From: Vitreoscilla filiformis
Lineage (GTDB): Bacteria > Pseudomonadota > Gammaproteobacteria > Burkholderiales > Burkholderiaceae_C
Assembly: GCF_002222655.1 (NCBI RefSeq)
Contig: NZ_CP022423.1
Coordinates: 2,790,001-2,854,000 of the forward strand
Reading direction: 5' to 3'
Length of the DNA stretch: 64,000 bases
Shown: positions 35,278 to 46,319 of the stretch, in pieces
Numbering within the stretch: position 1 is the stretch's first letter
Layout: the number at the start of each line of letters is the position of its first letter
Program-made: the position numbers and the translations under genes
The notes under the pieces: generated by a model
Databases searched by the model: none
Told to the model about the DNA's origin: nothing
The model's input: only the letters and a program-made list of their open reading frames with translations

Positions 35278-37131
35278 ATGAATCCACGCCGCTGCTGCGC
35301 CCGCCCTGTCTTTCCCCGCATCCAAACCGCTGTCCGGTGGCTGGCGCTGGCCGGTTGCATGACCGGTGTTCACGCCGCTCCCCCTGCGGTGAATCCAGGG
35401 GTTCTGCCGCCACCAGCGGGTGCTTCCGCTCCCGTTGAAACCGTGCCGCCTGTGGCGCCGCCGGTCAACTCGGCGCTGGACGCCCCCACGTTTTACGAAA
35501 TTTTGTTGGGTGAGATCCAAGCGCAATCGGGTCAACCTGGCAACGCTTTCGAACTGATTCTCGACGCCGCCCAACGCAGCCAAGACGACGGGTTGTACCG
35601 CCGTGCCGTTGAGGTCGCCATCCAGCAGCGTTCCCCCGAGCGGGCGCTGCGCGCTGCCCAAGCGTGGCGCACCCAGTCGCCTGATTCGATTCAAGCCAAC
35701 ACCACGTGGGTGCAGCTGCTCATCTTCACCAATCAGCCCGACAAAATCCCAGCCGCGCTCAGCCAGGTGCTCAAACAACTGCCCGAGGGCCGGCGCGTCA
35801 GCACCATCAGCGAACTGCCGCGACACCTGGGAGCCCTGACCAGCAAAACCAAGGCGCTCAAAATCGCCGAGCAGGTGCTGACACCCTACCTCAGCGCCAC
35901 GCCCACACGCACAGCGGCCCGGGTGTGTTTGGGCCAACTGGCGTTGATGGCTGGCCAAGCCGACGTCGCACTGGCCCACATGCGCCGCGCCCACAGCGAT
36001 GACCCGCGTCACGCCACCCCCATTTTGCTGGCGCTCGATTTGGCCAACAACGGTCACAACGAAGCGCTGCCGGTGATTGAACGCTACGTTCAAGCCGACG
36101 ACACCCCCGCCCATGTGCGCATCGCCTATGCCCGTCACTTGGAGCAGCGCCGCCGCCTGGGCCCGGCCACCGCCCAACTTCGTTTGGCACAGCGCACCCA
36201 GCCTGACAACCGAGCCGGCTGGCTGGCGCTGGGCATTCAGTTGGTGGAACTGCAAGAAGCCGCAGAGGCCATTCAGGCCCTGACCACCTACATCGATCGC
36301 CAAAGCACCGCTGGCGCCGTTGTGACTTCTGGGGATGCGGAAGCCGCTGGCGAGGCCGCCCAGCGTGCGCTGGACATCGCCCGACACTACTTGGCCAAAG
36401 CCTATCTCCAACAAAACAACACCGCCGCTGCCCAGCAATGGCTGGATCAAATTCCGCTGGAACGCACGGAGTTCGGCATGCTGTTGCAACGAGCGCAACT
36501 GCTGGTGCGTCAAAAACAGTGGCCTCAAGCGCTGACGCTGATCCGCGAGGGCCGCACCGCCACCGACATCGAACCGCGCACGCGCATCTTGGCCGAAGCC
36601 CACCTCCTGCGCGACGACGGCCAGTGGCAAGCCGCCTACGACTTGTTGCTGACGCACATGCGCCAGTCCCCCGAAGACACGGCCTTGATTTACGAGCTGG
36701 CCATCGCAGCCGAACACCTCCGACGCTACGACGACGCCGAGGTGCTGCTTCGCCGCGCCATGCAACTCGATCCCCGTGATGCCCAGGCCTACAACGCTTT
36801 GGGCTACTCCCTGGCCGAGCGCAACGAACGCCTCGACGAAGCCCATAGCCTGATCCAAAAAGCGCTGGATCTCATGCCTGACGACCCGTTCATCCAAGAC
36901 AGCATGGGCTGGGTGCTGTTTCGCCAAGGCCATCTCGAACGCGCCCGCGCCCTGTTGCAACAATCGTTCGATGCGCGCCCCCACCCGGAAGTGGCCGCTC
37001 ATCTGGGCGAAGTGCTGTGGGTGATGGGACAACAAGAGCAAGCCCGCACCATCTGGCGGGATGGGCTCAAGCGCGACGCCCAACACGACACCCTGCGCCA
37101 AACCCTCGATCGCCTCAAGGTTCGGTTGTGA
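35278..37131 (+). CDS. TPR-repeat exported protein (upstream of lolB)
   Basis: A 617-residue protein with a signal peptide (WLALAGCMTGVHAA; lipobox possible at Cys29), a Pro/Ala/Val-rich linker (about 35-70) and many tetratricopeptide repeats, clearest at the C-terminus (DAQAYNALGYSLAERNERLDEA, then DPFIQDSMGWVLFRQGHLERA). It sits in the conserved block upstream of lolB-ispE. Relatives act as outer-membrane or periplasmic scaffold proteins; exact role unknown. ATG 35278 follows GGAG by five bases. Its stop overlaps the lolB start. Confidence 0.85.
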   Translation: MNPRRCCARPVFPRIQTAVRWLALAGCMTGVHAAPPAVNPGVLPPPAGASAPVETVPPVAPPVNSALDAPTFYEILLGEIQAQSGQPGNAFELILDAAQRSQDDGLYRRAVEVAIQQRSPERALRAAQAWRTQSPDSIQANTTWVQLLIFTNQPDKIPAALSQVLKQLPEGRRVSTISELPRHLGALTSKTKALKIAEQVLTPYLSATPTRTAARVCLGQLALMAGQADVALAHMRRAHSDDPRHATPILLALDLANNGHNEALPVIERYVQADDTPAHVRIAYARHLEQRRRLGPATAQLRLAQRTQPDNRAGWLALGIQLVELQEAAEAIQALTTYIDRQSTAGAVVTSGDAEAAGEAAQRALDIARHYLAKAYLQQNNTAAAQQWLDQIPLERTEFGMLLQRAQLLVRQKQWPQALTLIREGRTATDIEPRTRILAEAHLLRDDGQWQAAYDLLLTHMRQSPEDTALIYELAIAAEHLRRYDDAEVLLRRAMQLDPRDAQAYNALGYSLAERNERLDEAHSLIQKALDLMPDDPFIQDSMGWVLFRQGHLERARALLQQSFDARPHPEVAAHLGEVLWVMGQQEQARTIWRDGLKRDAQHDTLRQTLDRLKVRL

Positions 37132-37664
37132 GGGTGGCGCGCCGCCCCCTCAGCGTCGCTCTGGTGGCCTGGATGGTGGCGGGCTGTGTCAGTGCGCCCC
37201 CCACTTCGGCACTGCCTTTGGCCTACAGTGGCCGGTTGGCGGTGCGCGCAGCGGCCAGCGCCAGCCGCGCCGCAACGGCATTCAGTGCGCGCTTCGAACT
37301 CAGCGGCAACGCCACGCATGGCCGCCTGCAACTGTTCAGCCCTTTGGGCACCACGTTGGCGGATGCGTTGTGGAACCCTTCGGGCGTGGTGTTGCGCTCG
37401 GGTGAACACTTGCAGGTGTTTGACACACTGGACGACATGGCGCTCAGCGCCTTGGGACAACCCATCCCCCTGGCCGCGTTATGGGACTGGCTGGAAGGCC
37501 GCCCCCACGCCAGTACACCCGCCCTGCCCATACACGCCCCCACTGGCTTTGAACAATGGGGGTGGCGCATCGATACTTCATCGCTCCAGGATGCGGGCCT
37601 GCTGCAAGCCTCGCAGGACACGCCAGCCGGGATCACCACCCTGCGCATTCGCCTGGATCGTTGA
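37128..37664 (+). CDS. lolB: Outer-membrane lipoprotein receptor LolB
   Basis: A 178-residue lipoprotein that receives lipoproteins from LolA and inserts them in the outer membrane. Signal ends in the lipobox VAGC, then a YSGRLAVR strand; FELSGNATHGRLQLFSPLGTTLADALW fits the LolB fold, and ALWDWLEGRP occurs at the expected place. The start is GTG 37128, overlapping the TPR stop (GTGA), so translation is coupled. ispE follows after 42 bp. Confidence 0.85.
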   Translation: MRVARRPLSVALVAWMVAGCVSAPPTSALPLAYSGRLAVRAAASASRAATAFSARFELSGNATHGRLQLFSPLGTTLADALWNPSGVVLRSGEHLQVFDTLDDMALSALGQPIPLAALWDWLEGRPHASTPALPIHAPTGFEQWGWRIDTSSLQDAGLLQASQDTPAGITTLRIRLDR

Positions 37665-37706
37665 CGCTGACACCCGATCGGCGACGCCCCCTCTTGCTGA
37701 CCTCCC

Positions 37707-38633
37707 ATGAGTCTTTCCGCCCTCTACGACCTGCCCGCTCCCGCCAAACTCAACCTGTTCTTGCATGTGACGGGACGCCGGGCCGATGGCTATCACCTCT
37801 TGCAATCGCTGTTCGTGCTGATCGACTGGTGCGACACCCTGCATCTGGAATGCCGCCCTGACGGACAGCTCCACCGCCACGATCTGGGCCCCACCTTGCC
37901 TGCGGACGATCTGTGCTTGCGGGCAGCCCGCCTGCTGCAACAGGCCAGCGGAACCCCGTTGGGGGTGGATATTCACATCCTCAAACGCATTCCATCCGAG
38001 GCCGGCATGGGGGGAGGCAGCTCGGACGCTGCCACCGTGCTGCTGGGCCTCAACCGTCTGTGGCGACTGAACTGGCCACGCCAACGATTGTTGGAACTGG
38101 GCGCCCGTTTAGGCGCGGACGTTCCTTTTTTCATCGGTGGCCACAATGCTTTGGTCGAAGGCATTGGGGAAATTTTGACCCCTGTGACCTTGCCGCCCCA
38201 CCGGTTTGCGGTGCTCAAACCCATGGTGTCGGCCCCGACCGCAAAAATTTTTGCGCACCCTCTTGTCAAACGAGACACCCCGCGTGTTATAGTTTCGGTC
38301 TTGCTTCAAGCGATGCGCGAAAACAAGCATTCAACGCTGGATACGTTAAGTGCTGATTCGTTAAATCCTGAAAGCTGGCATGTCATGTGGGGACGCAATG
38401 ATTTGCAATCGGCAACCGAGGCCATTTGCCCAGATGTTGAAAAAGCAAAAAAAGTCCTTGCGGCGCAGTTTAAACATGCTAGAATGACGGGCTCAGGCAG
38501 CGCAGTATTTGCAAGCTTAGAAGGCACTGATCGATTTGAAGTGGCGACATTCAAGGGTTTCATTCCCGAGCAATGGATCGGTCAAGTGTGCAGCAGCATG
38601 AGCAGTCATCCACTGGTTGACTGGGCAAGCTAA
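37707..38633 (+). CDS. ispE: 4-diphosphocytidyl-2-C-methyl-D-erythritol kinase
   Basis: A 308-residue GHMP kinase that phosphorylates CDP-methylerythritol in the MEP isoprenoid pathway. PAPAKLNLFLHVTGRRADGYH is the substrate motif and EAGMGGGSSDAA near residue 98-106 is the ATP-binding GHMP loop; GSGSAVFA is the C-terminal motif. The last third (from about 38235) is much more A/T-rich, with codons such as AAA, TTA and GTT, and contains a promoter-like sequence used probably by tRNA-Gln. The protein itself looks intact. Confidence 0.95.
   Translation: MSLSALYDLPAPAKLNLFLHVTGRRADGYHLLQSLFVLIDWCDTLHLECRPDGQLHRHDLGPTLPADDLCLRAARLLQQASGTPLGVDIHILKRIPSEAGMGGGSSDAATVLLGLNRLWRLNWPRQRLLELGARLGADVPFFIGGHNALVEGIGEILTPVTLPPHRFAVLKPMVSAPTAKIFAHPLVKRDTPRVIVSVLLQAMRENKHSTLDTLSADSLNPESWHVMWGRNDLQSATEAICPDVEKAKKVLAAQFKHARMTGSGSAVFASLEGTDRFEVATFKGFIPEQWIGQVCSSMSSHPLVDWAS
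38458..38485 (+). promoter_or_regulatory. Promoter-like element inside ispE, upstream of tRNA-Gln
   Basis: TTGCGG-N16-TAGAAT in the A/T-rich end of ispE, about 180 bp before tRNA-Gln. It matches the tRNA-Thr promoter pattern (TTGCAT-N16-TAGAAT) elsewhere in the window. Confidence 0.45.
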
Positions 38634-38669
38634 AGTTGCTGGAAGTAGTCAATAGACTGCTTCCCGTGT

Positions 38670-38746
38670 AGGGGAGTCGCCAAGTTGGTTAAGGCATCGG
38701 ATTTTGATTCCGACATGCGAGGGTTCGAGTCCTTCCTCCCCTGCCA
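38670..38746 (+). tRNA. tRNA-Gln (anticodon TTG)
   Basis: The acceptor AGGGGAG pairs fully with CTCCCCT, discriminator G and encoded CCA follow. Anticodon loop TTTTGAT with TTG at 38704-38706; T loop TTCGAGT. It lies in the conserved ispE-tRNA-Gln-prs order. Confidence 0.95.
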
Positions 38747-38756
38747 AATTTTCCAG

Positions 38757-38776
38757 AAACGGCCTTCGGGCCGTTT
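38757..38776 (+). terminator. UUCG hairpin after tRNA-Gln
   Basis: AAACGGCC and GGCCGTTT pair around a TTCG tetraloop, giving a very stable hairpin 11 bp past the CCA. The T run is short, so termination may be partial and allow readthrough to prs. Confidence 0.6.
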
Positions 38777-38854
38777 CGTCATTCTGGCGCCACCTTTTAC
38801 CGATTCGATTCATCGGTTCCTTCTGTGCCTCAGGCACACCTTGGAGGTCACGTC

Positions 38855-39817
38855 GTGCTGTACAACACGGTTCTCTTCACTGGCAACGCCAACCCGGTGC
38901 TTGCACAAGAAATCGCCGCCCACCTGGGCGCCGAACTGGGCAAGGCCTCGATTGGCCGCTTCTCTGATGGTGAAGTCACCGTCGAAATTCAGCAGAACGT
39001 CCGTGAACGCGACGTTTTCTTGGTTCAGTCGACCTGTGCGCCGACCAACGAGAACCTCATGGAACTGCTGATCATGACGGATGCCCTCAAGCGCGCCAGC
39101 GCCAGCCGCATCACCGCCGTGATCCCCTACTTCGGCTACGCCCGCCAAGACCGCCGCCCGCGTTCGACTCGGGTGCCCATCTCCGCCAAGGTGGTGGCCA
39201 ACTTGCTGGAAACCGTGGGCGTCGAACGTGTGCTGACCATGGATCTGCACGCAGACCAAATCCAGGGCTTCTTCGACATCCCGGTGGACAACATTTACGC
39301 CTCCCCGGTGCTGTTGACCGATTTGCAGGGCAAGAACTACCCCAACTTGGTGGTCGTCAGCGCGGACGTCGGTGGTGTGGTGCGTGCCCGTGCGCTGGCC
39401 AAGCAACTGGGTTGCGATCTGGCCATCATTGACAAGCGTCGCCCCAAAGCCAACGTGTCCGAAGTGATGCACGTCATCGGCGAAATCGATGGCCGCAATT
39501 GCGTCATCATGGATGACATGATCGACACCGCCGGCACGCTGGTGAAGGCCGCCGAAGTGCTGAAGAGCCGTGGCGCCAAGAGTGTGTACGCTTACTGTAC
39601 CCATGCGGTGCTGTCGGGCCCAGCCGTGGATCGCATCAGCAACTCGCAGCTCGACGAAGTGGTGATCACCAACACGATCCCGCTGAGCGACGCCGGCAAG
39701 GCTTGCAAGAAGATTCGCCAGTTGTCGGTGGCTTTCTTGTTTGCGGAAACCATCCGCCGCATCACCGACGGTGAGTCGGTGACGTCGCTGTTCTCTGAGC
39801 AGAACAACAACTTCTGA
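38855..39817 (+). CDS. prs: Ribose-phosphate pyrophosphokinase
   Basis: A 320-residue PRPP synthetase. [10 protein letters not shown] is the ATP-binding loop, [12 protein letters not shown] the Mg/ribose loop and [12 protein letters not shown] the PRPP-binding motif. The product feeds purines, pyrimidines, histidine (see the his genes here) and tryptophan. The start is GTG 38855, seven bases after GGAGG. It is followed by rplY in the typical order. Confidence 0.97.
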   Translation: MLYNTVLFTGNANPVLAQEIAAHLGAELGKASIGRFSDGEVTVEIQQNVRERDVFLVQSTCAPTNENLMELLIMTDALKRASASRITAVIPYFGYARQDRRPRSTRVPISAKVVANLLETVGVERVLTMDLHADQIQGFFDIPVDNIYASPVLLTDLQGKNYPNLVVVSADVGGVVRARALAKQLGCDLAIIDKRRPKANVSEVMHVIGEIDGRNCVIMDDMIDTAGTLVKAAEVLKSRGAKSVYAYCTHAVLSGPAVDRISNSQLDEVVITNTIPLSDAGKACKKIRQLSVAFLFAETIRRITDGESVTSLFSEQNNNF

Positions 39818-39914
39818 TTTTTCAAGCCGGCTGTTCTGCCGACTTTTTTCCGGGTGACGTCACCGTCATCCACCCACTTGGGCACCTGGTCGCGGGTGCC
39901 CCACGGAGTATGTT

Positions 39915-40544
39915 ATGCAATTTACCGCGTTTGAACGCAAAGAGCAGGGGACCGGAGCGAGCCGCCGCCTGCGTATCGCTGGCAAGGTGCCGGGCATCGT
40001 TTTCGGTGCTGGCGAGCCCACCACCATCGAGCTGGATCACAACGCCCTGTTCTTCGCCCTGAAGAAAGAAGCGTTCCATTCGTCGATCCTCGAAATGAAC
40101 CTGGATGGCACCGTCACCAAGGTGCTGCTGCGTGACTTCCAAATGCACGCTTGGAAGCCCCAAGTGCTGCACGTGGACTTCCAGCGCGTGGACGCCACCA
40201 CCCGCCTGCACAAGAAGGTGCCGCTGCACTTCTCGGGCGAAGAAAACTCGCCGGCCGTCAAGACCGACAAGTGCGTGATCAACCACGTCGCCAACGAAAT
40301 CGAAGTGGATTGCCTGGCCGTGCAGTTGCCCGAGTTCATCTCGGTGGATCTGTCCAAGCTGGTCAAGGGCCAATCGCTGCACGTGTCCGACCTGGTGCTG
40401 CCGGCGGGCGTCAAGGCTGTCAAGCACGGCACCATCAACCCGGTGGTGGTCTCGGTGGCAGAACCGAAGATCGAAGAAGAAATCGTGGCTGTGCCCGTGG
40501 CCACTGCCGACAAGGGCAAGGGCAAAGGCAAGGGCAAGAAGTAA
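39915..40544 (+). CDS. rplY: 50S ribosomal protein L25 (Ctc-type)
   Basis: A 209-residue L25/TL5/Ctc protein that binds 5S rRNA. It begins [18 protein letters not shown] and has [20 protein letters not shown], marking the N-terminal 5S-binding domain; the longer C-terminal beta domain is typical of beta-proteobacteria. It ends in a Lys/Gly tail ([11 protein letters not shown]). It follows prs by 97 bp and precedes a strong terminator. Confidence 0.95.
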   Translation: MQFTAFERKEQGTGASRRLRIAGKVPGIVFGAGEPTTIELDHNALFFALKKEAFHSSILEMNLDGTVTKVLLRDFQMHAWKPQVLHVDFQRVDATTRLHKKVPLHFSGEENSPAVKTDKCVINHVANEIEVDCLAVQLPEFISVDLSKLVKGQSLHVSDLVLPAGVKAVKHGTINPVVVSVAEPKIEEEIVAVPVATADKGKGKGKGKK

Positions 40545-40564
40545 TTCGCCCCTGTGCCCCCTGC

Positions 40565-40590
40565 AAAATCCCGCTACGGCGGGATTTTTT
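40565..40590 (+). terminator. Intrinsic terminator after rplY
   Basis: The arms AAATCCCGC and GCGGGATTT close on a TACG loop, followed by T to 40590. It ends the ispE-prs-rplY unit. Confidence 0.9.
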
Positions 40591-40675
40591 CATTCTGTTG
40601 CATCCTTTGACATGCGAGACACCGGGGGCCGGCATCATGCGCACCTTGTATCCATTTTGAAGGTGCTGGTTCGTC

Positions 40676-42118
40676 ATGTTGTCCCCGACCCTTTCTGTGC
40701 TCCGCGTCGCTGGGCGCGTTGTCTGGCTCACTGGCCTGCTCACCGGTGCCGCCTGGAGCCACGCGCAAAGCGACATCGTGCGCCCCAAGCCCGCCCTGAA
40801 ACTGGCGGCCAACGAGCTGAGCGGCGAAGCAGCCATCACCGCTTTGGGCCGCTCACTGCCCGCTGTGGCAGCGGCTTACGGCCAAACCACCGAGCAATTC
40901 ACCCACATGCTGCGCCGGGATCCGCGCCTGCGGGTGGATCGCCGAGGCCGGCTGTTCGCCGTGGAGGACATTGATGCGCGTCTGGCTCAAGCGATGGCCG
41001 TGCAAGCGGCACAGCCCGAACTGGCCCAAGCCAGTGGCACATCGCTGGACTTGTCCCAAACTTTTTTGCTGCACAGCCGGCCCAGCGCACAGCGCACGAT
41101 TTACTTGAATTTCAAGGGCGCCACGTTGACCAACACCGCTTGGTCGGACGGCAGCTTCCAAGCCCCCGCCTTTTCCCTGGACAGTGATTTGAACAGCTTC
41201 AGCGCCCGCGAACAGCAAATGATCCAGGGCATCTGGCGCCGGGTGGCCGAAGACTATGCCCCGTTCGATGTGGACGTCACCACCGAAGCCCCCAGCAACG
41301 CCCGGCTCAACCGCAGCAGCAGCAGTGACGCGATCTATGGCACCACCGTGCTCATCACGCGCAACGAGGGGCTTTACAACTGCTCGTGCGGTGGCGTGTC
41401 GTACATCGGGGTGTTCAACGATGTAGGCAACTACTACAAACCTGCCCTGGTGTTTTACAACCAGCTCAGTGGAGAAAAAAATCTGGCAGAGGCGGTGTCC
41501 CACGAAGCTGGCCACAACCTTGGCCTGCATCACGATGGGGATGGGCAAGTCAGCTACTACGAGGGGCACGGCAGCGGCGCCACGGGCTGGGCGTCCATCA
41601 TGGGAGCCGGTTACTACCAGCGTGTCACCCAGTGGAGCAAAGGTGAGTATGAGAACGCCAACAACCAAGAAGACGACCTGGCCATCATCAGCCGCTATGG
41701 CTTGCCACGCCGTACCGATGATCATGGCAACACCATCGGCACAGCCACGCCGTTGACCGTGGCCACGGGAAATGCCACCACCCTGACGGGCAACGGTGTG
41801 ATCGAACGGGCCACCGACATTGACATGTTCAGCTTCAGCGCCTCTGCGGGCGATCTGCTGGCCCTCACCGTCGCGCCGGAAACCTACGCGCCCAATTTGG
41901 ACGTTTACATCCGCCTGCTGGACGCCGATCGGCAAGTGATTGCCCAAGCCAAACCGGGCTCGCAACTCTCGGCTGGCCTGAAACTCATCCTGCCCACGGC
42001 TGGCACCTATTACGTGGCTGTGCGCAACTCCGGATACGGTGACCCGCTGACCAACGGCTATAGCACCTACGGCAGTTTGGGGCAGTACACCGTCCGCGCC
42101 ACCCTCACCACCCCCTGA
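40676..42118 (+). CDS. Secreted zinc metallopeptidase (metzincin) with PPC domain
   Basis: A 480-residue exported protease. Signal peptide (VWLTGLLTGAAWSHAQ), propeptide-like region to about 135, and a metzincin catalytic domain with HEAGHNLGLHHD (276-287): three zinc His plus the catalytic Glu277; SIMGAG downstream fits the Met-turn. The C-terminus (about 375-480) resembles a pre-peptidase C-terminal (PPC) beta domain often trimmed on secretion. Substrate unknown. Its position between rplY and argP breaks the usual rplY-pth adjacency. Confidence 0.82.
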   Translation: MLSPTLSVLRVAGRVVWLTGLLTGAAWSHAQSDIVRPKPALKLAANELSGEAAITALGRSLPAVAAAYGQTTEQFTHMLRRDPRLRVDRRGRLFAVEDIDARLAQAMAVQAAQPELAQASGTSLDLSQTFLLHSRPSAQRTIYLNFKGATLTNTAWSDGSFQAPAFSLDSDLNSFSAREQQMIQGIWRRVAEDYAPFDVDVTTEAPSNARLNRSSSSDAIYGTTVLITRNEGLYNCSCGGVSYIGVFNDVGNYYKPALVFYNQLSGEKNLAEAVSHEAGHNLGLHHDGDGQVSYYEGHGSGATGWASIMGAGYYQRVTQWSKGEYENANNQEDDLAIISRYGLPRRTDDHGNTIGTATPLTVATGNATTLTGNGVIERATDIDMFSFSASAGDLLALTVAPETYAPNLDVYIRLLDADRQVIAQAKPGSQLSAGLKLILPTAGTYYVAVRNSGYGDPLTNGYSTYGSLGQYTVRATLTTP

Positions 42119-42129
42119 GGCCCGTGCCG

Positions 42130-43146
42130 ATGCACATGCTCGATCCCGCCGGCCTGGCCTGCTTGGCTGCGCTGGCCGAAGGCGGTAGTTTTGAGCGGGC
42201 GGCACAGTTGCTGAGCATCACGCAGTCGGCGGTGTCTCAGCGCTTGCGGGCGTTGGAAAGCCATGTCGGCCACCTGCTCGTGGTGCGGGCTCGCCCATTG
42301 CGTTTGACCGAGCCCGGCAAAATTTTGTTGCGCTACGCCCGCCAACTCGACGTGTTGAGCGCCGACGCCGCCCAAGAACTGGGCGCCTGCTTGCACCGCG
42401 AAGCCCGTGTGCCTATCGCCGTCAATGCCGACAGCCTGGCAACATGGGTGCTGCCCGCTTTGGATGCGTTGGTGCAAGCCGGGCAACGTCAGGGTTATGC
42501 GCTGGAGCTGATCGTCGATGACCAGGATTTCACGCACGATTGGCTGCGCCAAGGCGAGGTTCTGGGCTGCGTCAGCACCGTGGCGCAAGCGTTGCGCGGC
42601 TGCGATTGCCAAGAGCTGGGCGTGATGCGCTACCAGGCGGTGGCGAGCCCCCATTTTTTGGCCCAGCATCTGCCGCAAGGACTCAACCGGGGCAACTTTG
42701 CCAGCACCCCGTTCATTGTGTTCAACCGCAAGGATGACATGCAAGCGCAATGGGTCAGCCAGGCGTTCGAAGTGCGTGGCCCGCGTTTGCTTGAGCGCTT
42801 CGTGCCCAGCAGCGAAGCGGGTGCCCGGGCCGCTGCCATGGGCTGGGGCATCGCCGTGCTGCCCGAGCTGCTGGCTCGCCCGGCCATGGAACGGGGAGAG
42901 TTGTGCCCCGTGCTGCCCGAAGTGGGCGTCGATGTGATGTTGCATTGGCACCAGTGGCGCTTGGGCAGCGACAGTGCGCCCCCTCCGATGATGCGCCACG
43001 GCTTGCTCGACCAAATTGGCCGGGCCATCCTTCAAGGATCACATGCTGCGCTGGCACCCGCCACATCCATGACCCGGCCAGGCGCGGATAATCCCGTCCA
43101 TGATTCGCTTGATCGTGGGCCTGGGCAACCCCGGGCCGGAATATGA
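42130..43146 (+). CDS. argP: LysR-family regulator ArgP
   Basis: A 338-residue LysR-type regulator. [20 protein letters not shown] is the ArgP-like recognition helix; [15 protein letters not shown] and [15 protein letters not shown] are the near-diagnostic ArgP effector-domain segments. ArgP senses lysine/arginine and usually controls an exporter such as argO, not seen here. A tail of about 30 residues runs 47 bp into pth in another frame, an unusually deep overlap. ATG 42130 and 42136 are both possible starts. Confidence 0.88.
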   Translation: MHMLDPAGLACLAALAEGGSFERAAQLLSITQSAVSQRLRALESHVGHLLVVRARPLRLTEPGKILLRYARQLDVLSADAAQELGACLHREARVPIAVNADSLATWVLPALDALVQAGQRQGYALELIVDDQDFTHDWLRQGEVLGCVSTVAQALRGCDCQELGVMRYQAVASPHFLAQHLPQGLNRGNFASTPFIVFNRKDDMQAQWVSQAFEVRGPRLLERFVPSSEAGARAAAMGWGIAVLPELLARPAMERGELCPVLPEVGVDVMLHWHQWRLGSDSAPPPMMRHGLLDQIGRAILQGSHAALAPATSMTRPGADNPVHDSLDRGPGQPRAGI

Positions 43147-43699
43147 AGGCACCCGGCACAACGCCGGGTTTTGGTGGGTGGATGGCGCTGCGCGTCATCT
43201 GAAGGTTCATCTGCAACCGGATCGGGCCTATCACGGCTTGGTGGCGCGGGCCAATCTGCCGGGGGGCCCCGTGTGGCTGCTTCAGCCGATGACTTACATG
43301 AACCTCTCCGGCAAGGCTGTCGGGGCGCTGGCACGCTTCTTCAAAATTTTGCCCGACGAAATTTTGGTGATCCACGATGAGTTGGACTTACCGCCCGGCC
43401 AAGCCAAACTCAAACGGGGCGGCAGCGCCGCCGGCCACAACGGCCTGAAAGACATTCAACCCCAGCTCGGTAGCCCGGATTTTTGGCGTCTGCGCCTGGG
43501 CATTGGCCACCCGGGGGTGCGTTCCGAAGTGGCGGCTTATGTGCTGCGCAAGCCCAGCGGTGCCGAGCGCGAAGTCATCGAACGCAACATCGATGACACC
43601 CTCGCCCACCTGGACGCCCTGATTGCCGGGCAGATGGACAAAGCCACGTTGCTGATCCACGCCAAACCGCAACGTCCCCACAAACCCCGTCCGGAGTGA
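43100..43699 (+). CDS. pth: Peptidyl-tRNA hydrolase
   Basis: A 199-residue esterase that frees peptides from prematurely dropped peptidyl-t[27 protein letters not shown] carries the active-site Asn and His; [19 protein letters not shown] and GHNGLKDI complete the site. The start lies inside the last 47 bp of argP in a different frame. It belongs with rplY, prs and coaD in the usual beta-proteobacterial order. Confidence 0.96.
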   Translation: MIRLIVGLGNPGPEYEGTRHNAGFWWVDGAARHLKVHLQPDRAYHGLVARANLPGGPVWLLQPMTYMNLSGKAVGALARFFKILPDEILVIHDELDLPPGQAKLKRGGSAAGHNGLKDIQPQLGSPDFWRLRLGIGHPGVRSEVAAYVLRKPSGAEREVIERNIDDTLAHLDALIAGQMDKATLLIHAKPQRPHKPRPE

Positions 43700-43709
43700 G
43701 GCGCACACC

Positions 43710-44946
<1,237 letters not shown>

Positions 44947-44969
44947 CGGAAAACAACCTCTCGCGCAAA

Positions 44970-45542
44970 TCAGAGGGAAGACGAACGCTGAAACAAGGTG
45001 GCATGTACCAACCCTGCGCGGGTTTGACGGTACAGGGACAGCTCGGGCGGCCACGTCACCGGCGCGGCATTGGCTTCCAAATACACAAAACCGCCCGGCA
45101 CCACCACACGAACCGCCGCCTGCAACGCGCCCTCGTTCAAACCCGCGTCAAACGGCGGATCGAGCAGCACCAATTCGGCGCTGGCGGCCGGTGCGGTGCG
45201 CATCCACGCCAGGGCATCGGTGCGCAGCACGCGCAGCGTCTCGGCTTTGAGGCGCTGCTGCGAGGTTTGCAGCAGGCGCACCAAATCGGCGTCTTGCTCC
45301 AGCAGGGTGACACCCGCCGCCCCACGCGAAGCGGCTTCAAACCCCAGCGCGCCAGAACCCGCGAACGCATCGATCACGCGCCAGCCGCTGAGGTCTTGGC
45401 CCAGCCAGTTGAAGAGGGTTTCGCGCACGCGGTCGGGCGTGGGGCGCAGGCCGGGTTTGTTCGCCACCGGCAGCACGCTTTTGCGCCACTGCCCGCCGAC
45501 GATGCGCACCTGCTGAGGTGCCGAACGCGCCGCCGCTTTCAC
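44970..45542 (-). CDS. rsmD: 16S rRNA (guanine-966-N2)-methyltransferase
   Basis: A 190-residue SAM-dependent methyltransferase. [14 protein letters not shown] and [15 protein letters not shown] form the conserved N-terminus, [18 protein letters not shown] the SAM site, and LLDPPF the catalytic motif (DPPF near residue 127). Its ATG overlaps the hisF stop by four bases, so it is coupled to the his genes although unrelated to them. Confidence 0.93.
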   Translation of the reverse strand: MKAAARSAPQQVRIVGGQWRKSVLPVANKPGLRPTPDRVRETLFNWLGQDLSGWRVIDAFAGSGALGFEAASRGAAGVTLLEQDADLVRLLQTSQQRLKAETLRVLRTDALAWMRTAPAASAELVLLDPPFDAGLNEGALQAAVRVVVPGGFVYLEANAAPVTWPPELSLYRQTRAGLVHATLFQRSSSL

Positions 45543-46318
45543 AGCCGCACCGGCACGCCGGCCCGCGCCAGCTCGGCCTTGGCTTGGGCGACGGTGAAGG
45601 TACCGTAGTGGAAGATGCTGGCGGCCAGCACCGCATCGGCGCCGCCTTGCTGCACGCCTTCCACCAAGTGCTCCAACGCGCCCACGCCGCCGGAGGCGAT
45701 CACGGGCACCGGCACGGCGTCGCTCACGGCGCGGGTGAGCGCCAAATCGAAGCCGATCTTGGTGCCGTCCCGGTCCATGCTGGTGAGCAGGATTTCACCG
45801 GCGCCGAACTCGGCCATCTGCTTGGCCCAAGCCACGGCGTCGATGTGCATGTTTTTGCGCCCGCCGTGGGTGTACACATCCCAGCCCGGCCCCTTGGTGG
45901 CGAGGTCTTCGCCCACGCGGCGCTTGGCGTCGATGGCCACGACGATGGCTTGGGAGCCATATTTGTCCGAAGCGTCGCGGATCACCTGCGGATTGGCCAC
46001 GGCGGCTGAGTTGAAACTCACCTTGTCGGCGCCAGCGTTCAGCAGGCGGCGCACATCGTCCACGGTGCGCACGCCACCGCCCACGGTCAGCGGGATGAAC
46101 ACTTGCGAGGCCACGGCTTCGATGATGTGCAAGATCACATCGCGGCCATCGCTGGTGGCGGTGATGTCGAGGAAGGTCAGCTCGTCGGCGCCTTGCTCGT
46201 TGTAGCGCGCGGCGATCTCGACCGGATCGCCCGCATCGCGCAGTTCAACGAAATTGACGCCTTTGACGACGCGCCCGCCCGTCACATCCAAGCAGGGAAT
46301 GATGCGTTTGGCGAGCAT
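45539..46318 (-). CDS. hisF: Imidazole glycerol phosphate synthase, cyclase subunit
   Basis: A 259-residue TIM barrel that uses ammonia from HisH to make imidazole glycerol phosphate and [24 protein letters not shown] bears the catalytic Asp; [16 protein letters not shown] and the late IASGGVG phosphate loop match. Start MLAKRI at 46318, two bases after the hisA stop. No hisI/hisE follows, unlike many relatives; rsmD comes instead. Confidence 0.96.
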   Translation of the reverse strand: MLAKRIIPCLDVTGGRVVKGVNFVELRDAGDPVEIAARYNEQGADELTFLDITATSDGRDVILHIIEAVASQVFIPLTVGGGVRTVDDVRRLLNAGADKVSFNSAAVANPQVIRDASDKYGSQAIVVAIDAKRRVGEDLATKGPGWDVYTHGGRKNMHIDAVAWAKQMAEFGAGEILLTSMDRDGTKIGFDLALTRAVSDAVPVPVIASGGVGALEHLVEGVQQGGADAVLAASIFHYGTFTVAQAKAELARAGVPVRL

Positions 46319-46319
46319 G

